Shown in pieces: positions 12,727 through 25,500 of a DNA stretch of 64,000 nt. The position numbers and the translations under genes are program-made. The stretch comes from Selaginella tamariscina (lineage: Eukaryota; Streptophyta; Lycopodiopsida; Selaginellales; Selaginellaceae). A model generated the notes under the pieces. It was not told the origin of the DNA. It saw only the letters and a program-made list of their open reading frames with translations, and ran no database searches. How positions within the stretch are numbered: the first letter of the stretch is position 1; each line of letters begins with the position of its first letter. The stretch lies in contig PUQB01000119.1 of the NCBI GenBank assembly GCA_003024785.1, positions 88,838 to 152,837 on the forward strand, written 5' to 3'.

Positions 12727-13590
12727 TCTAAGCTAAGCCTTGACATTTTTGAGGTTTCCTTCTTTTTAAATGTGTATTGTTGTTATTGTTGACTGTGAAG
12801 AGAATTACAACACCCAAAATGCCACACACACACATATATCATAGTATCTTTTCTGCTTTGCCTACCTTCTTGAACTTGTAAACTCAAGCTCATCTTCATA
12901 GATCGTCCCAAGTGGACTGATTTTTTATTTTATTATTATATATAGGGTTATCTTAAACTCATATTTAAGTAAAATTATTAAACAAACTGGTATTTAATTT
13001 AAATATTTATTTATTACTTAATAAATTTAAGTGTTCACTGCTTAAGACACTGCATCACATAACCTATAAATTTGTAAGTGAATGTTCTTAAATTTTTGTA
13101 AAACTTAAATGGTCAGTTAAGAAAATCTATTGTTATGTAAAGTGCAAAATACATCCATATTACTATAAAAAAGTTAATGTTGTATTAAAAGAAATTAAGG
13201 AAACCCAAGTAAATGATGCAACATTGTAGCATGATCTTACTTTATATTAATTTAACGGAAGTCAATCAAATTAACAATATTATAATCAAGTTAATCAGCC
13301 TTGTAATATCTATGTACATATATTATTATTAGCGTGATGGGTTTTAATAGCTGTCTAATTGGTTTTAATTTGGATCACTCACTTCTGTATATAAATTAGG
13401 GTTTTTTGATTAATCGATAAAGGTAAGATCTAGCTTTTTCATTATTTAAATCTATTCTTTGCTTGTAGATTTTGTTTTTTCTTCTTTTTTGTACATGGAT
13501 GCACAACAAGCAAATCCTTTATTTATAGAGCAACTACTCATGTAATTGTTGGATGTCATGTGAATATAACTGAACAATCACTCTCAATTG
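12727..13590. other. AT-rich intergenic DNA
   Basis: Downstream of beta-adaptin the composition drops sharply to AT-rich with short homopolymers and a CA/TA run near 12822-12840. I see no coding exon, RNA gene or repeat structure. It marks the boundary between compact gene space and the mobile-element zone. Confidence 0.5.
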
Positions 13591-13629
13591 ATGGCGGCAT
13601 TCACAACCCATGGTACTCCTCATGTTCCT

Positions 13630-14392
13630 GTAACAAATTTGCGTGTCTGGCCGGATTTCTTTCGCAGACGTCCTGGGGATGATGTGTAGTAATGGTTTGA
13701 CCACTTCACCATGGTTGTTACATAGGATGATGTGTACTAATGGTTTATGGGACGGTGCTCAGTGTTTACGCAAGTTTCTTATTTGTTTTTAAGGAACAGC
13801 ATTATAATAGTACAATGGTTTAGACGTTGCAACTCAGGAGGATTGAAGTATTCTTCCAAAGATTTTTAAATGTGCATTTGGGTATATGAACAACTGTGAC
13901 GATGCTTTTCAGTAGTTGCATCGTATTTGTTAGGAGCCATCTGAGTCGATGATGAAATTTGATGTTTGCTTTCGAAGTCTTTTGGTGCTTGTAGAGCCTA
14001 ATATGTTGGAACATATCAAGTTAGGTATGTTGTGACCAACACTTCATCAAGACCTTCTGGGGCTTGTGCATGCACTAGCTCCAATAACTCTTAACGATGC
14101 TTTGAGGCTAGCATAATGATATGAGTCATCGCCTCTCCCACTTGCATCTTCACATTCTCTTGTTCCATTTCATGTTGGGGATGGTCCTGCTCTGATGAAG
14201 GTTGATGCTGTTGTTGCTTATGTACTAGCAAAAGGTTGGGCCCATGGACAAGGACATGGACGTGCAATTTGTTGTTGGGCATGTGATGAGGTTGGACACA
14301 CATATTGGCGTTGTCAACAGTTTCCCGATTGGCGTCCCCATTTTCGGGGTAGAGGCCTTGACGTCAACAACGTCCAATTGGTGCCATTGTAG
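13630..14392 (+). pseudogene. retrotransposon gag fragment with zinc knuckle
   Basis: Broken plus-strand coding remains. Near 13640-13715 a frame reads RVWPDFFRRRPGDD followed, after stops, by WFDHFTMV, in the style of a gag capsid. At 14195-14392 an open stretch contains CWACDEVGHTYWRC, a perfect CX2CX4HX4C retroviral-type zinc knuckle. No pol, LTR or primer-binding site was found nearby, so this is a relic. Clade unknown. Confidence 0.45.
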
Positions 14393-14562
14393 TGGAAGGT
14401 CTTGATGCGGTGAATTTTCTAAGAAATGATGAATCGCGGGTCCTCATGCAAATAAATTAGTGACCCCTTCGTCTTTCTTTTGGGAATATCATCAAGGGGT
14501 TCACTTGGTACTAATTCATCTGGTCTTCACTTTTCAAGCTCGATTTAATCACACGCCATGTT

Positions 14563-14785
14563 ATATGCACGTTGTAACTAAAGTGGGCATGATACGTGAA
14601 AATGGGAATATAAAATAAATTACTAATTAATATTTAAGTTTTAATTATTAATTAATCATTTAATTAATATGTAATTAAGCCTTAAATATTAATTAATTAA
14701 TTAATTAATCCTTCAATAACCTTACTTAGTAAGGAATATTCCTAAACTATCTTAGAATATTCATATTATTCTAAAAATAGTTTAC
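14563..14785 (+). mobile_element. 5' terminal piece of DUF7869-type DNA transposon (left part of split copy 2)
   Basis: It begins TGCACGTTGTAACTAAAGTG, the same terminus found reversed at 32144. It matches the reverse complement of 32144 back to about 31926, including the AATTAATT run and the paired AGGAATATTCCT-like motifs. Homology stops abruptly after AGTTTAC at 14785. The missing continuation (CCATCAGTT...) begins at 34716, so this piece and 34716-38468 appear to be one copy interrupted by a 19.9 kb insertion. Confidence 0.75.
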
Positions 14786-15136
14786 AATAATGAAGAAATA
14801 CTATCAAACATAATTACAAATGAAATCATTTCCTTATCAACATGTTAATTTATTTATAAATACTTTCTAAATCATCACTCTCCGGATTAATCAAATCATT
14901 TTGGTCAATATCTTGATGTTGTTGCCACCACCTAACACTCTTACGAATGCAATTGGGAGTTGCCATCCTTGTTAATACATAAGATGTAATAAGACCAGGT
15001 CTGCATAAAGGCTCATTAAAGAATGACGTTCCTTAAGAATAATATTATAAAGCGCCCGGTTGCTATCCTTCATTTTATAAAATTCAAAATCACGAGAAAG
15101 AAAAGCTTAGGAAATGTATGATACGATGGATACTGC
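14786..15136. other. AT-rich left end of the putative 19.9 kb insertion
   Basis: No coding signal is seen. A single GGATTAATC core, resembling the centre of the 18-bp palindrome repeated at 25.9-27.1 and 34.0-34.7 kb, lies at 14884-14892; with one copy this may be chance. The stretch leads into the 3' end of the minus-strand phosphatase gene. Confidence 0.35.
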
Positions 15137-15235
15137 TCACAAAAATTTTGAGATTCTTCTTTTGAGGCACGTATCCAAGTAGTTCACTAGCTCATCCATG
15201 ATATCGGTATCAGAATATGGATCGAAAGTGATTGG
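15137..15235 (-). pseudogene. C-terminal piece of FCP1/NIF-type phosphatase gene, left of the chromovirus
   Basis: Read on the minus strand this continues the phosphatase frame exactly where the other piece stops at the retroelement. It supplies about 30 further residues (ending TCLKRRISKFL) and a TGA at 15137-15139. The ATTGG at 15231-15235 is one copy of the chromovirus target-site duplication. The spacing of acidic and Leu residues after the insertion fits the end of an NIF domain. Confidence 0.7.
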
Positions 15236-15831
15236 TGTCAAGCCACGATCCAGGAACCATGAAGAGAGCAGGATTCCAAGAACATGAAGGCTTGACTCAG
15301 GAACAGGACCGAGAACAGGACGGAACTAAGAATAGGAACATGGCAGATCCAGGAGCAAGACAGGATCTGGATAGGATCCGGGAGCAAGACAGGATCCAGG
15401 AATAAGACAGAAATAGGACAGGATTCGGGAACAAGACAGGAGCAAACAGGATCCAAGAGCAGGACAGGAAACAAGAGCGAGACAGGAGCAGGACAGGAAA
15501 CAAGACAAGACGAGATTGATCGTAGTAAGACTGGTGTTGATAGTAACTAATTGTACAACATTTAGGTCGGAGCTTTTATGCTCACAACTCCAAGAGCTAA
15601 TCTAGGCATGAGTGCTAAAAGTGGTTGCATGCATGCAAAAGTGACTGCATGCATGCAGAGGCTAAGATGAGTCCACATGTCCCTTATCCCTAGGCATATC
15701 CTGTGGCATATCCTATAGGAATATCCTGCAACCGAATCCTGTGTCCGGAATCCTGGTAGGAATATCCTGTAGGAAAGTCTTGCAACCCATATCATGTATC
15801 CGGAATCTTGTATTCTGTATCGGTCGTGACA
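15236..15831 (-). repeat. 3' LTR of chromovirus
   Basis: 596 bp from TGTCA to TGACA. It is rich in 'GGAACAGGACAGGATC'-like minisatellite units at its left side and carries TGCATGCATGC runs near 15626-15657. It pairs with 20865-21447; the two differ mostly by single-base indels. Confidence 0.92.
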
Positions 15832-15842
15832 GCACCTCCTCC

Positions 15843-18716
15843 CTAAAGACGAGTTCCACGAGTCTTGGGACCTGGTTTAGCAGGATAATGCCGATGGAAG
15901 GCAGCAACCTTGGAAGAAGCATGAAGTAAGTTGGATGCAGGTTCCCAAGTCCGATCAGTAGGCAAATACCCTTTCCAATTCACCAAGTATTGGAGTTGGT
16001 GACGATGAAGACGAGAGTCAAGGATGGCTGCAACTTCGTACTCAGGTTCAGTGTCAATGACCACAGGAGGGGAGGAGAAGAAACACGACCGGGAAGAGAA
16101 GAAGGATGATACGGCTCCAACAAGGAGGTGTGAAACACAGGATGAAGTTTCACCGTGGATGGTAAACTTCGAGTCGGAAAGCTACAGGATTTACCTCCGC
16201 CACGATCCTGTAAGGGCCCAATCGTTGAAAATCCAACTTAGAAGAAGGCCTGTTGGTGCGAATGTGTCGACGAAGAAGCCACACGAGATCACCAATCTTG
16301 TATGCAGGTGCCGGCTGACGGTGAGCATCAGCATGATGCTTGTATCGTTCCTGTGCCTGCTGAAGATGAACCTGGAGATCATCCTGTACCTGCCGAAGAT
16401 GCTGAAGACGATCCTGTACTGCAGGAGCGGAAGAAGGAGAAGCGGGAGGAGCAAAGTCAAAACGTGGATGGTGGCCTGTAAGAGCAAAGAAAGGTGTCTG
16501 TCCTGTAGATGCGTGAACGGAGTTGTTGTAGGCAAACTCCGCCATTGGAAGAAGGTCCAACCAGTTGTCCTGCTGGTAACTGATGAAGCAACGAAGATAC
16601 TGTTCAAGGTCTGAATTGTGCGTTCGGACTGCCCATCGGTTTGGTGATATCCTGAAGAAAGATCCGCTTTAACCTGTAGACTCCGAAGAAGCTCTCGCCA
16701 AAACTTGGACATGAATTGTGGACCTCGATCGGAAACAATGCTCTCAGGAAGACCATGATGTCGGAACACCTCGGATCACCAACTCGGCAGTTGTCTGACC
16801 TGTAGCTGTCTTGTTGCAGGGTAGGAAATGAGCCTGCTTGGTGAAACGGTCAACCACCACAAGAACTGCATCGAATCCACGAGAAGGAGGAAGATCTGTG
16901 AGGAAATCCATAGAAATGGATCTCCAAGGAGCAGAAGGAACAGGAAGAGGACGAAGAAGACCAGAGGGTGCATGATGAGGCATCTTCGACCTGTTACAAG
17001 TGTCACAACTCCGTACAAACCTCTCCACAAAACCTCGCAACCCAGGCCACCAATAGTTGCGAGTCACCAACTCCACTGTCTTGGCCACACCAAAATGTCC
17101 TGTAGCCGGGGTATCATGACAATCCTGTACCACACGAGTCCTGGAAATACCAACAGGAACGTACAGGAGACCTTCCCGGTACAGGAGTCCATCCTGTATG
17201 GTGAACAGGTTGTAGTCTGGACGGGAACTGGAGGAAGAGGAACTTGCAACGTCAGGATGAATGTGTGAGAACACATTCTTTGCCAAGTCGTCTGTAGCCA
17301 ACTGCGAACGGACGTCCTGTAGGAGTGTTGAATTTGCTGGAGCCTGATGAACCTGCAGTGCCGCAAGCCGGAATCGATCAGGACCCAACAACACTTGCCT
17401 TTGACAGTCAAATGCAGGATCGCCCGGGCTTGGTGCAAGGTAAGAGCGCCTAGACAATGCGTCCGCCTTGCCATTCCGAAAACCGGGCCTGTAGACGATG
17501 ACGAAGTCAAAACGTGATAGGAACTCTGCCCACCTAGCCTGTCGCCGACTGAGAACTCGAGCCGTTTGAAAGTACTCCAGGTTCTTGTGATCCGTAAGAA
17601 CTTGTACAGGATGTGCAGCACCTTCCAGGAAATGCCGCCACTCCTCAAACGAATCCACAATGGCCTTGAGTTCCTTGTCATGAATCTCGTAATTGATCTC
17701 CGCCGAAGGAACTTACGAGAGTGAAAAGCTACAGGATGAAGCAACTTGTCCTCTCCAACTTGCGATAGGACGGATCCTACTGCAAAATCCGAGGCATCTG
17801 CTTCAATGAAGAAAGGATGAGAAGGGTCAGGATGTGCTAAAATCGGAGCTGTCGTGAAGCGTCCTTGAGTGTTGTGAATGCGTGTTCCGCCTTGTCGGAC
17901 CAAGAGAAAACCCTGTGCGCTTGGTGAGTTCGTGAGTGGAAGTACACGCTTGGAGAAGTCCTGTATGAACCGCCTGTAGAAGTTTGCAAAGCCAAGGAAA
18001 CATTGTACATCTCGTACGACTTGGGCCTCTCCCACTCCACGATGGTCTTCACCTTGTGCATGTCCATGGAAACGCCAGCAGGAGAGACGATGTAGCCCAA
18101 GAACTCCACGAATCCCTATCGAAAAAACACTTCTCCAACTTCGTACAGGCCATGCTCGCGAAGCCGCTCTAAACTATCGTACATGCTTGTCATGTGCCGC
18201 CTGGTCCTTGGAGAAAATCAAATGTCGTCGAGGTAGATCACCACAAACTGGTCCAAGAAGTCACGAAAGATGTCGTTCACCATGTGTTGGAACACGGCTG
18301 GGGCATTGGTAAGGCCGAAAGGCATTACCGTGTACTCAAATGTCCATACCTTGTACGAAAGGCAGTCTTCCACTCATCGCCGGGACGAATCCGTACAAGG
18401 TTGTAGGCCCCTCGTAAGTCGATCTTCGTGAACACCTTTGCTCCTCGCAGCCGATCGAGAAGTTCCGGGATCAATGGCAACGGGTACCGATTCCGAATGG
18501 TGACTTGATTCAAACCCCTGTAGTCCACAACCAAACGTAAACTCCCATCCTTCTTCTTGACAAAGAAGATAGGCGCTCCTGCAGGGGACTTTGAGTGACG
18601 AATGAAGCCGGATGCCAAGTTGTCCTCGATGTACTGACGAAGAACCTCCAACTCTGTGGGTGACAATGCATAAATCGGTCCGAACGGTGGAGTCTTTCCT
18701 TCGCAAGATCAATAGG
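15843..18716 (-). pseudogene. chromovirus pol: RT, RNase H, integrase, chromodomain
   Basis: Minus-strand reading in several frames. Reverse transcriptase: [20 protein letters not shown] near 18400 and the catalytic YLDD near 18225-18240. RNase [19 protein letters not shown] near 17790. Integrase: an HHCC-type zinc region ending SCDTCNRSK near 16990, then [20 protein letters not shown] and [15 protein letters not shown] of the DDE core. The C-terminal chromodomain is at 15843-16064 ([18 protein letters not shown]), which is what places the element among the chromoviruses. At least four frameshifts are needed to join these parts. Confidence 0.9.
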
Positions 18717-19629
18717 ACAGTCGTAGGACCTGTGAACAGGAAGAACTGCAGCCTTGTGCTTGTCAAAAACGTCCTTAAAGTCGTGTACTTGGATGGTAGG
18801 GAAGAAGGAGGAGAAGGAGAAGGAGAAGGAGAAGGAGAAAAACAGGAGAGTCGGATACAGGAAAGGTAGAAGGACGTAGGAGTTACTTGAAAGGCAAAAA
18901 GGTGGAAAGGAGCAGGATCAGTGGCGAGTTCATGCATGGTAGTGGTAAGAACTCGGAGAGGAGAAGGAGGGAGCTGTGACTGAAAAAGAGGAAGGATCTT
19001 GGGGGTGGAACAGAAGCAGGTAACAGAAAGAGCAGGATTGGAAAAACCTGTGTGGATGTTGATGAGTGTACAGGATTGGAAGAATCCTGTACAGAGTCCG
19101 TGGTTGCGCAAGGAGTGGAAGCCTGCGAATGTGCTGAAATCAACAGGAGGTGGATCCTGTTGAGGAGGAACCTTCGACACTGATACAGGATTGGAAGAAC
19201 CCTGTACAGGACACCGCAAACTTACAGGAGTGGAGAGAGCCTGCGGATGTGCTGAGGAACTGACATGAGGTGAATCCTGTCGAGGAGGAGTCTTCAACAC
19301 TGGTACAGGAACAGGCACGGTCAATCCTGTAGCTTGTACTGCCTCAGATACTAAGGATGTATCCTGCACAGGAAGGTACAGGATTGATCCTAGCTGTCGG
19401 AGAGGAAAACGTGAGCGTCCTAGACCTCCAGTCGATCTGCGGATTTGCAACAACGAACCATGGCATGCCCAAAATGATGGGAGTCGACCGAGTCTTGATC
19501 AAGTTGAAGGAAATTGAACAGTTGAATGTGCCATACTGCAGGAGAGAGGTTCGGTAGCATGGGTAACTGCGCCAGAAGCAATAGACGCCCATCGGCCACC
19601 TCTACAGGAACTGCACGCTTCAACTTCAC

Positions 19630-20772
19630 CACCGAAATGCCATGTTGAGTTGCAAAGTGTCATCCATGAAGCATGCATTTGCACCAGTGTCTAACAAGGC
19701 AAACTCCATGAGCTCTCGATTATTAAGATGAATGTGTACAGGAAACTTAAGTGATGGAATGGTATGAGCAGCACCAATGGAGCCTGCACCTACGTCCAAC
19801 TTCGCGGCTCCTAGACGAAGTGGACATTGGAGTTTTCCGACTGAACTTCAGCTTCAACTTCACGCGTCTTGAAGTTCCTGGCTTTAATAGGACAATCGCC
19901 ACCTTGTGTCCTGCTCCACCACAATACAAGCACAGGTTCTCACTGCGACGACGTTGCTTCTCAGCAGCGGAAAGAGCCACGCTTCAACCTCCATAGGAAC
20001 TACTCCAGAAGGTGGTGCAGGAACATGTACCACAGCTGCAGGATTGGTTTGCAGGAACTGCTGACGGATCTTTCCTGACGACGCTCGAACAAACGGTTGT
20101 CGCAACGAACAGCTTGTTGCATGATCTCCGCTAATGTTTGGGCATCCGGTAACGTAAGGAGAAGGTCCTTCACGTCATCCCTCAACCCAAAACGGAAGTG
20201 TTCGATCAATGCAGTCTCGTCCCATGGAATGTTCGTGCAAAGTTGCTGAAATTCGGATGCATAGACGGAAGCTGGTCGGGATCCTTGAGTGAGCTTCCGT
20301 AACTTCGTGCATGCAGAACGGTACTTATCAGGATCTCCAAAACAGGCTTCAAAGGCAGCCACGAAACCTTCAAAGTCTTCCATCAATGGGTCGTCACGCT
20401 CCAGCAAGGGGCAACCCAAGCCCGTGGAGATCCACTTAGTAAGGATGCCAAAAGACCCACCTTTTGAGCATCAGTCGAGTAGCGCGTGGTTGCATACGGA
20501 TCAAGAGCCGGATCTGATTCAGGAAACCTTGGAAATCGGCACGATTGCCACTGAACTTCTCTGGCATGCTAACCTTCGGCTCCGAAGAAAAGTTCGATGA
20601 AAGGGAACCACCGATGCCTGGAGAGAGCCTGCGCAGCAGCCTTGGAGGATGCATCAGCAGCTGCATGTGCCGCATTGGTGGAACCTTGCAGGTCGGTGAC
20701 CACTTGGCGCAAAGTGGCCAGCTCATGAAGTAACATTTGGTGCTCGCGTTGAAAGCGCTCAAAATCAGCCAT
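19630..20772 (-). pseudogene. chromovirus gag and protease remains
   Basis: Gag starts at the ATG ending at 20772 with a coiled-coil-like lead (MADFERFQREHQMLLHELAT). A capsid region (VYASEFQQLCTNIPWDETA near 20240) and a zinc knuckle start CLYCGGAGHKVA (near 19930-19950) follow; the last Cys of the knuckle is lost to a frameshift. The aspartic protease signature ALLDTGANACF lies near 19675-19705. Confidence 0.82.
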
Positions 20773-20864
20773 GATCTAGGAAAGAAAAAGGAGGAAAATG
20801 AAGGAAAAGAATCAAGAAAAAGGTAGCTGGAAAACGGAGAACTATGAAGCAGTTACTATTCAAA

Positions 20865-21447
20865 CTTCAAGCCACGATCCAGGAACCAGGAAGAACAGGA
20901 TTCCAAGGACAGGAAGGCTTGACTCAGGAACAGGACAGAGCAGGACAGGAACTAGAATAGGAACAGGACGGATCTAGGAGCAAGACAGGATCAGGATAGG
21001 ATCCGGGAGCAAGACAGGATCAGGAAAAGACAGAATAGGACAGGATCGGGAACAACAGGAGCAGACAGGATCCAGGAGCAGGACAGGAAACAGGAGCGAG
21101 ACAGGAGCAGGACAGAAACAAGACAAGACGAGATTGATCGTAGTAAGACTGGTGTTGATAGTAACTATTGTACAACAATTAGGTCGGAGCTTTTATGCTC
21201 ACAACTCCAAGAGCTAATCTAGGCATGAGTGCTAAAAGTGGTTGCATGCATGCAAAAGTGATACATGCATGCAGAGGCTAAGATGAGTCCACATGTCCCT
21301 TATCCTCTAGGCATATCCTGTGGCATATCCTGTAGGAATATCCTGCAACCGAATCCTGTGTCCGGAATCCTGGTAGGAATATCCTGTAGGAAAGTCCTGC
21401 AACCCATATCCTATCCGGAATCCTGTATTCTGTATCGGGTCGTGACA
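20865..21447 (-). repeat. 5' LTR of chromovirus
   Basis: 583 bp, ending TGACA at 21447. The left terminus, expected TGTCA, reads CTTCA at 20865-20869. It is the near-identical partner of 15236-15831. Confidence 0.9.
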
Positions 21448-21452
21448 ATTGG

Positions 21453-22016
21453 ATGAATACAAGCAATGTTTTGGTTGAGCATAGCCTTCTGAGGAGAGTC
21501 GTCTACTACTAAGATATGTGCATTCTTCATTATCCTTAAGCGACTGATCTCCCCATGAGTCCCAATTATTCTTTCATTCTTGAAGAAGTATGGCTTGCTT
21601 TCCTTTTTTATATTGTGAAATTCGAGAGGTTTATAACATATTCGCTGGTCAAAAATCCAATCTTTACGAATCACCTCTTCTGCAACACTACAATGTTTCT
21701 TAAGCAAATTCAACAGCGGTGTTAAGTTATGAATCTGCATGCATAACCAAATCCCCACAAGCGCACCCATCTCCTTAAGCTTTTGAAAGAGACGATCCAA
21801 CCCTGGACGAAAAATAATATCATATCGAAATTTACCATGACAAGGAATGAAATCTTGTTTGATTTTTTTTTTCCTATCTTCGGGACTTTGTCGATGAAGC
21901 AGAACACCATTGACATCCAACAACACAATATGGCCATGAGTAACATGGGATAGCGTTGCCTCTTGAATACTTTGCAAATCACTTGTTTGCTCCCTTTCAC
22001 ATTTATCCGTTGCCAC
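21453..22016 (-). pseudogene. FCP1/NIF-type (HAD superfamily) phosphatase, N-terminal piece
   Basis: From the ATG at 22014-22016, about 188 residues show an NIF/FCP1 domain. The first HAD motif region reads HIVLLDVNGVLLHR, where the nucleophile is the first Asp; the canonical DXDGT/V second Asp is replaced by Asn. Then FRPGLDRLFQKLKEMGALVGIW, the lysine region, and ILVVDDSPQKAMLN with the metal-binding Asp pair. Such proteins dephosphorylate phosphoserine proteins such as the RNA polymerase II tail. The frame is cut at 21453 by the chromovirus, and its continuation lies at 15137-15235. The gene is on the same strand as, and just downstream of, the ParB-like/methyltransferase gene, suggesting a shared unit. 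Confidence 0.75.
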
Positions 22017-22570
22017 TATTTTTGTTGCCTATCTCTTCATCATTTAATTGTACATCATCCTTACAAGATTCAGATATTGCATGCGCTGAAGAAATTGATT
22101 TCGGAACTGAAGCCAATAAAAATGATAATGAAAAAACTGAAGTGGCCCCCATGGTAACGATGTTTTGAGCTGCATTATTATCCATTTCCTGCATGAACTC
22201 TGTCATTCTGACATGTGACACAAGAAATTGTTGCCAAACCCCTCTCTTACCTCATGCCAATTGAAAAATCCATGTTCTTAATTGTTTCATTACATCTGCA
22301 AAATGATAATTAGCTCACCTTAAAATTATCAAGGTATATTATTTACTTTGTTAATGTGTGACCCATGTTTGAACTAAAAGCTTCATTAATCCTTGAGAAT
22401 TTATTTTCTGTACAAATATAAACGAAATATACAAAAATGCCTTATGTTACACTCATTTACAACTATTCGTCACTCTAAGAACTCATTAACAATTCTTCTT
22501 CGCTATTACCTTCTAAGTGAGGCAAAAGGTCTAAGCCGCTTGTGAGATGGTTCAAGATCTTCTGCATCTT

Positions 22571-25500
22571 CTATTGATGTTTCCATGGGTAATGGAGTGT
22601 GCAAATGTTCTGTACTCCTCGAGATAACTTCCGGTCTAATATCTGATGAAGTTCGTCCTCAGACTCCGACATTGAACCAGATTCGTCTTCAAAGCTATCG
22701 CACTTATCTGGAGGGAACTTTCTCAAATACGCCTTTATGGATTCGTTGGGGTAGTCAGTTGAGAACCTATCTATCCACTTGTTCAGGTCCTCAACCATGG
22801 TCTTATCCTTTTCAACGGCAATACACATGTATGCCGAAGGTAACACTCCTTCAAGACGAACCCCCTAGTGCAGTAATCAAAAACCCACGCATCACTGTGA
22901 GGACCCTGATCAAGTTGACGATGCTCCGTGCCGCTTGACTTGTGATGTTGAATAACGTACATTACCGAATACGTCACTCTCACCTATCGGTGTATCGGAT
23001 GGAGGTTCAGGGCCGTTGAAGTGCAAACAGATGCCTGGCCAGTCATTTGGAAGTTTGAAACTGTTTGGCGCATTCCTAACAACCAAGTGAACAACCGAAT
23101 CAATGCACTTCGGATCAGCATCATTCATATAAATCCTGTCCAACGATGTTTATTCCTCTTGGCAAAGGAGAAGGCAAAGGTATCGGTGACATGAGCAAGA
23201 ATCAAGAAATAAATACTGAAAACGTAGATATCAGTCAAGAGTGCAAGTATGAATTCAATAATAAATACCTTCTTTGTACATACTTGCACGACTAAGTTTC
23301 TCCACCAAATCCTCTAGTGTCCTGTTTGTCGAAGGATTTTTTGACACCCGCCGATCCATCACGAACAATTGAAACGGTTTCTTACAAGCAGTGATGGTAC
23401 CCATAAAGTCTCCGAATCCAACAACAAACATCTGTAGGGCTTGTCGTGATTCGTAGCATCCTCCTTTATAAGGTTCAACTCAGTTCTCCACTGCTGAAGG
23501 ATTGCCATAAAAGAAGGGCGTCATCGCAATGTTCTCCTTTTTGGTGTTAGCGTGCAATAGATTCTTGCCCAGATCTTCCGATTGATTCACCCATTCGACA
23601 AGCATATCATCATTTGTCACATGCAAATATTTGCTGACCTCTTCGTATGTTGAAGCCGAAATCCAACCCAGTTTGGGCAGTGTATTCCCAACTCCTTGAA
23701 GTGCCTGATCGTCTTCAACTCCATTGCCTTGAGATGAAAAGGAGAGGTGGGCTTGTTGTTAATCTGTAATTTGCCATCAATCACCAAATCAGCCAAGACT
23801 TTCATCTCCTCCATCATTGTTCCATTTAAAGGCTTCAACCATGTGAGCTTGAAATCGTTGTCTACATCCTTTATAAATTGAACAGACTTAGCTTCGGCGT
23901 TTTACTGGGTTTCTTTGCAAACTTCTCTGAGGGCTCCACTTCACTTCTGCTTCTTCTTTAGTGTTCCTTTTGCAAAGGATTCCATAATCCCAACCATTTC
24001 GCAAAGATCCTATCCTCGGACAAAAATCAAATCATCAAAAAAGGATGTTTCCTTCCCGCCCACCTGGGCAAAATCAACTGCTGCAATTTCTTCAACTCTC
24101 TGAGAAAAAGACAGATTAATTACCGGCGAGATAAATGCCCAAACAATTTACTTACCCGGTAGTCCGCAGATTGTGTATTCCCTGCAGTAGCTCTTTGTGG
24201 TCGCTGAAGAGATTCCCACACGGCTCACGTGTGTTTGAACTTCTCCCATATTTTGCTGTTGTAGTGGTTGGTGTCTGCAGCGTCCCATTCCGCCGATAAC
24301 TTATGGTACTGCTCGTTGTGAGATTCGGCTTTGCTAAAAACGCCGATCTTTTCGTTAGCTTCTCACGGTATGCTCGGAAAGTTTTTTGCCATCGTTCCTT
24401 TTGTTGTGTTCGTCGAGAAGTCGTTGGGCTGCCGTTATTGTGCTGGCCACTAATGATGTAGTACTTGATTGATTTCCTATTCTCCGTCTGAACCTTCCTC
24501 ATTTGTTCCGGTGTTGTGATTCACACTTTGTCAGCGCCTTGTTTTCTCTCGTAGTATGCGCACAAAACAGCATTATGTGGAACGGTGTAAGAATTGTCGT
24601 CCTTCATCTTCTCCATGAGCTCAGCTACACGTTGAGTGGCCTGTAATTGAAGTTGACGCTGCAATACTTAACCCTACACTCGTAAATCCTATCATCCAAC
24701 ATCATTTCCTTGTGGCTTATTGCAGCATGGGACGCCACAGGTGCAGCTGACAAAACGACTAATGATTTTCTTCTACGATCCGAATCAACATGTGTGATCC
24801 CCGATTGATGCTGTTCTAATGTTCTCGGCACACTCTTCCAGCTCCCGAAATTTGCTAAGCAAATTGAACGTGATCTGTAAAGAACCTGAGACCAAGCCAC
24901 CCTCTCAATCTCCTTATGATGTCGCTGTGTTCTTCTTCAATGTGAAGAGGGACGATTGCTCCACTTGTGATTTTCTGTATTGTGAAGCAATATCTCCTGA
25001 GAATACACCTACTCGATGAGTCTGAAGATCTTCGAAGTAGACATCCATGGATCCCCTCCATAGATGGGCTTTCGTTGAGTTGAAGAAGAACTCCGGTCAA
25101 CATCATTAGTGAACACGTGAACGTCATTATCCACAAGTCGACAAAACCACCCGAAATTAATGTTGTAACTGGCGACCTCTGGATCCGAGAACGTGACATT
25201 GGATGGAACAAGGCATATGTGTCGAGCATCGTTCAATCTGGGTTCGCAGCATGCTTTCGGATGCTTGACTAGCACACCCACTTTCCATTGTTTTGCTTGT
25301 CCATGCGATGTGACAGAGGTTAGTTTGACAGCAACCATGGTTGTTCCAATGCGCTTCCCGTTTAGTTTGAAATATGGCCAAGTTGATTCCAGAATCCCCC
25401 TGCCCATCTCTTCTCCTGCTCTCGTCTTTAATGTCACCTCAATTCCACATCTGAATACAAAAATGATTAGTTCAAGCACATATCCGAGTATAACAGATTT

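Larger units (their letters stand above)
15236..21447 (-). mobile_element. Ty3/gypsy chromovirus, full length but decayed
   Basis: The element is 6,212 bp, bounded by TGTCA...TGACA termini and flanked by perfect ATTGG duplications (15231-15235 and 21448-21452). Coding is on the minus strand, so the right LTR is 5'. Order: gag with zinc knuckle, protease (LDTGAN), reverse transcriptase (YLDD), RNase H, integrase and a C-terminal chromodomain. A purine-rich polypurine tract (GGGAGGAGGTGC on the minus strand) abuts the left LTR at 15832. I could not match the primer-binding site to a tRNA. Frameshifts and stops break all the genes. It inserted inside the FCP1/NIF phosphatase gene. Confidence 0.95.
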
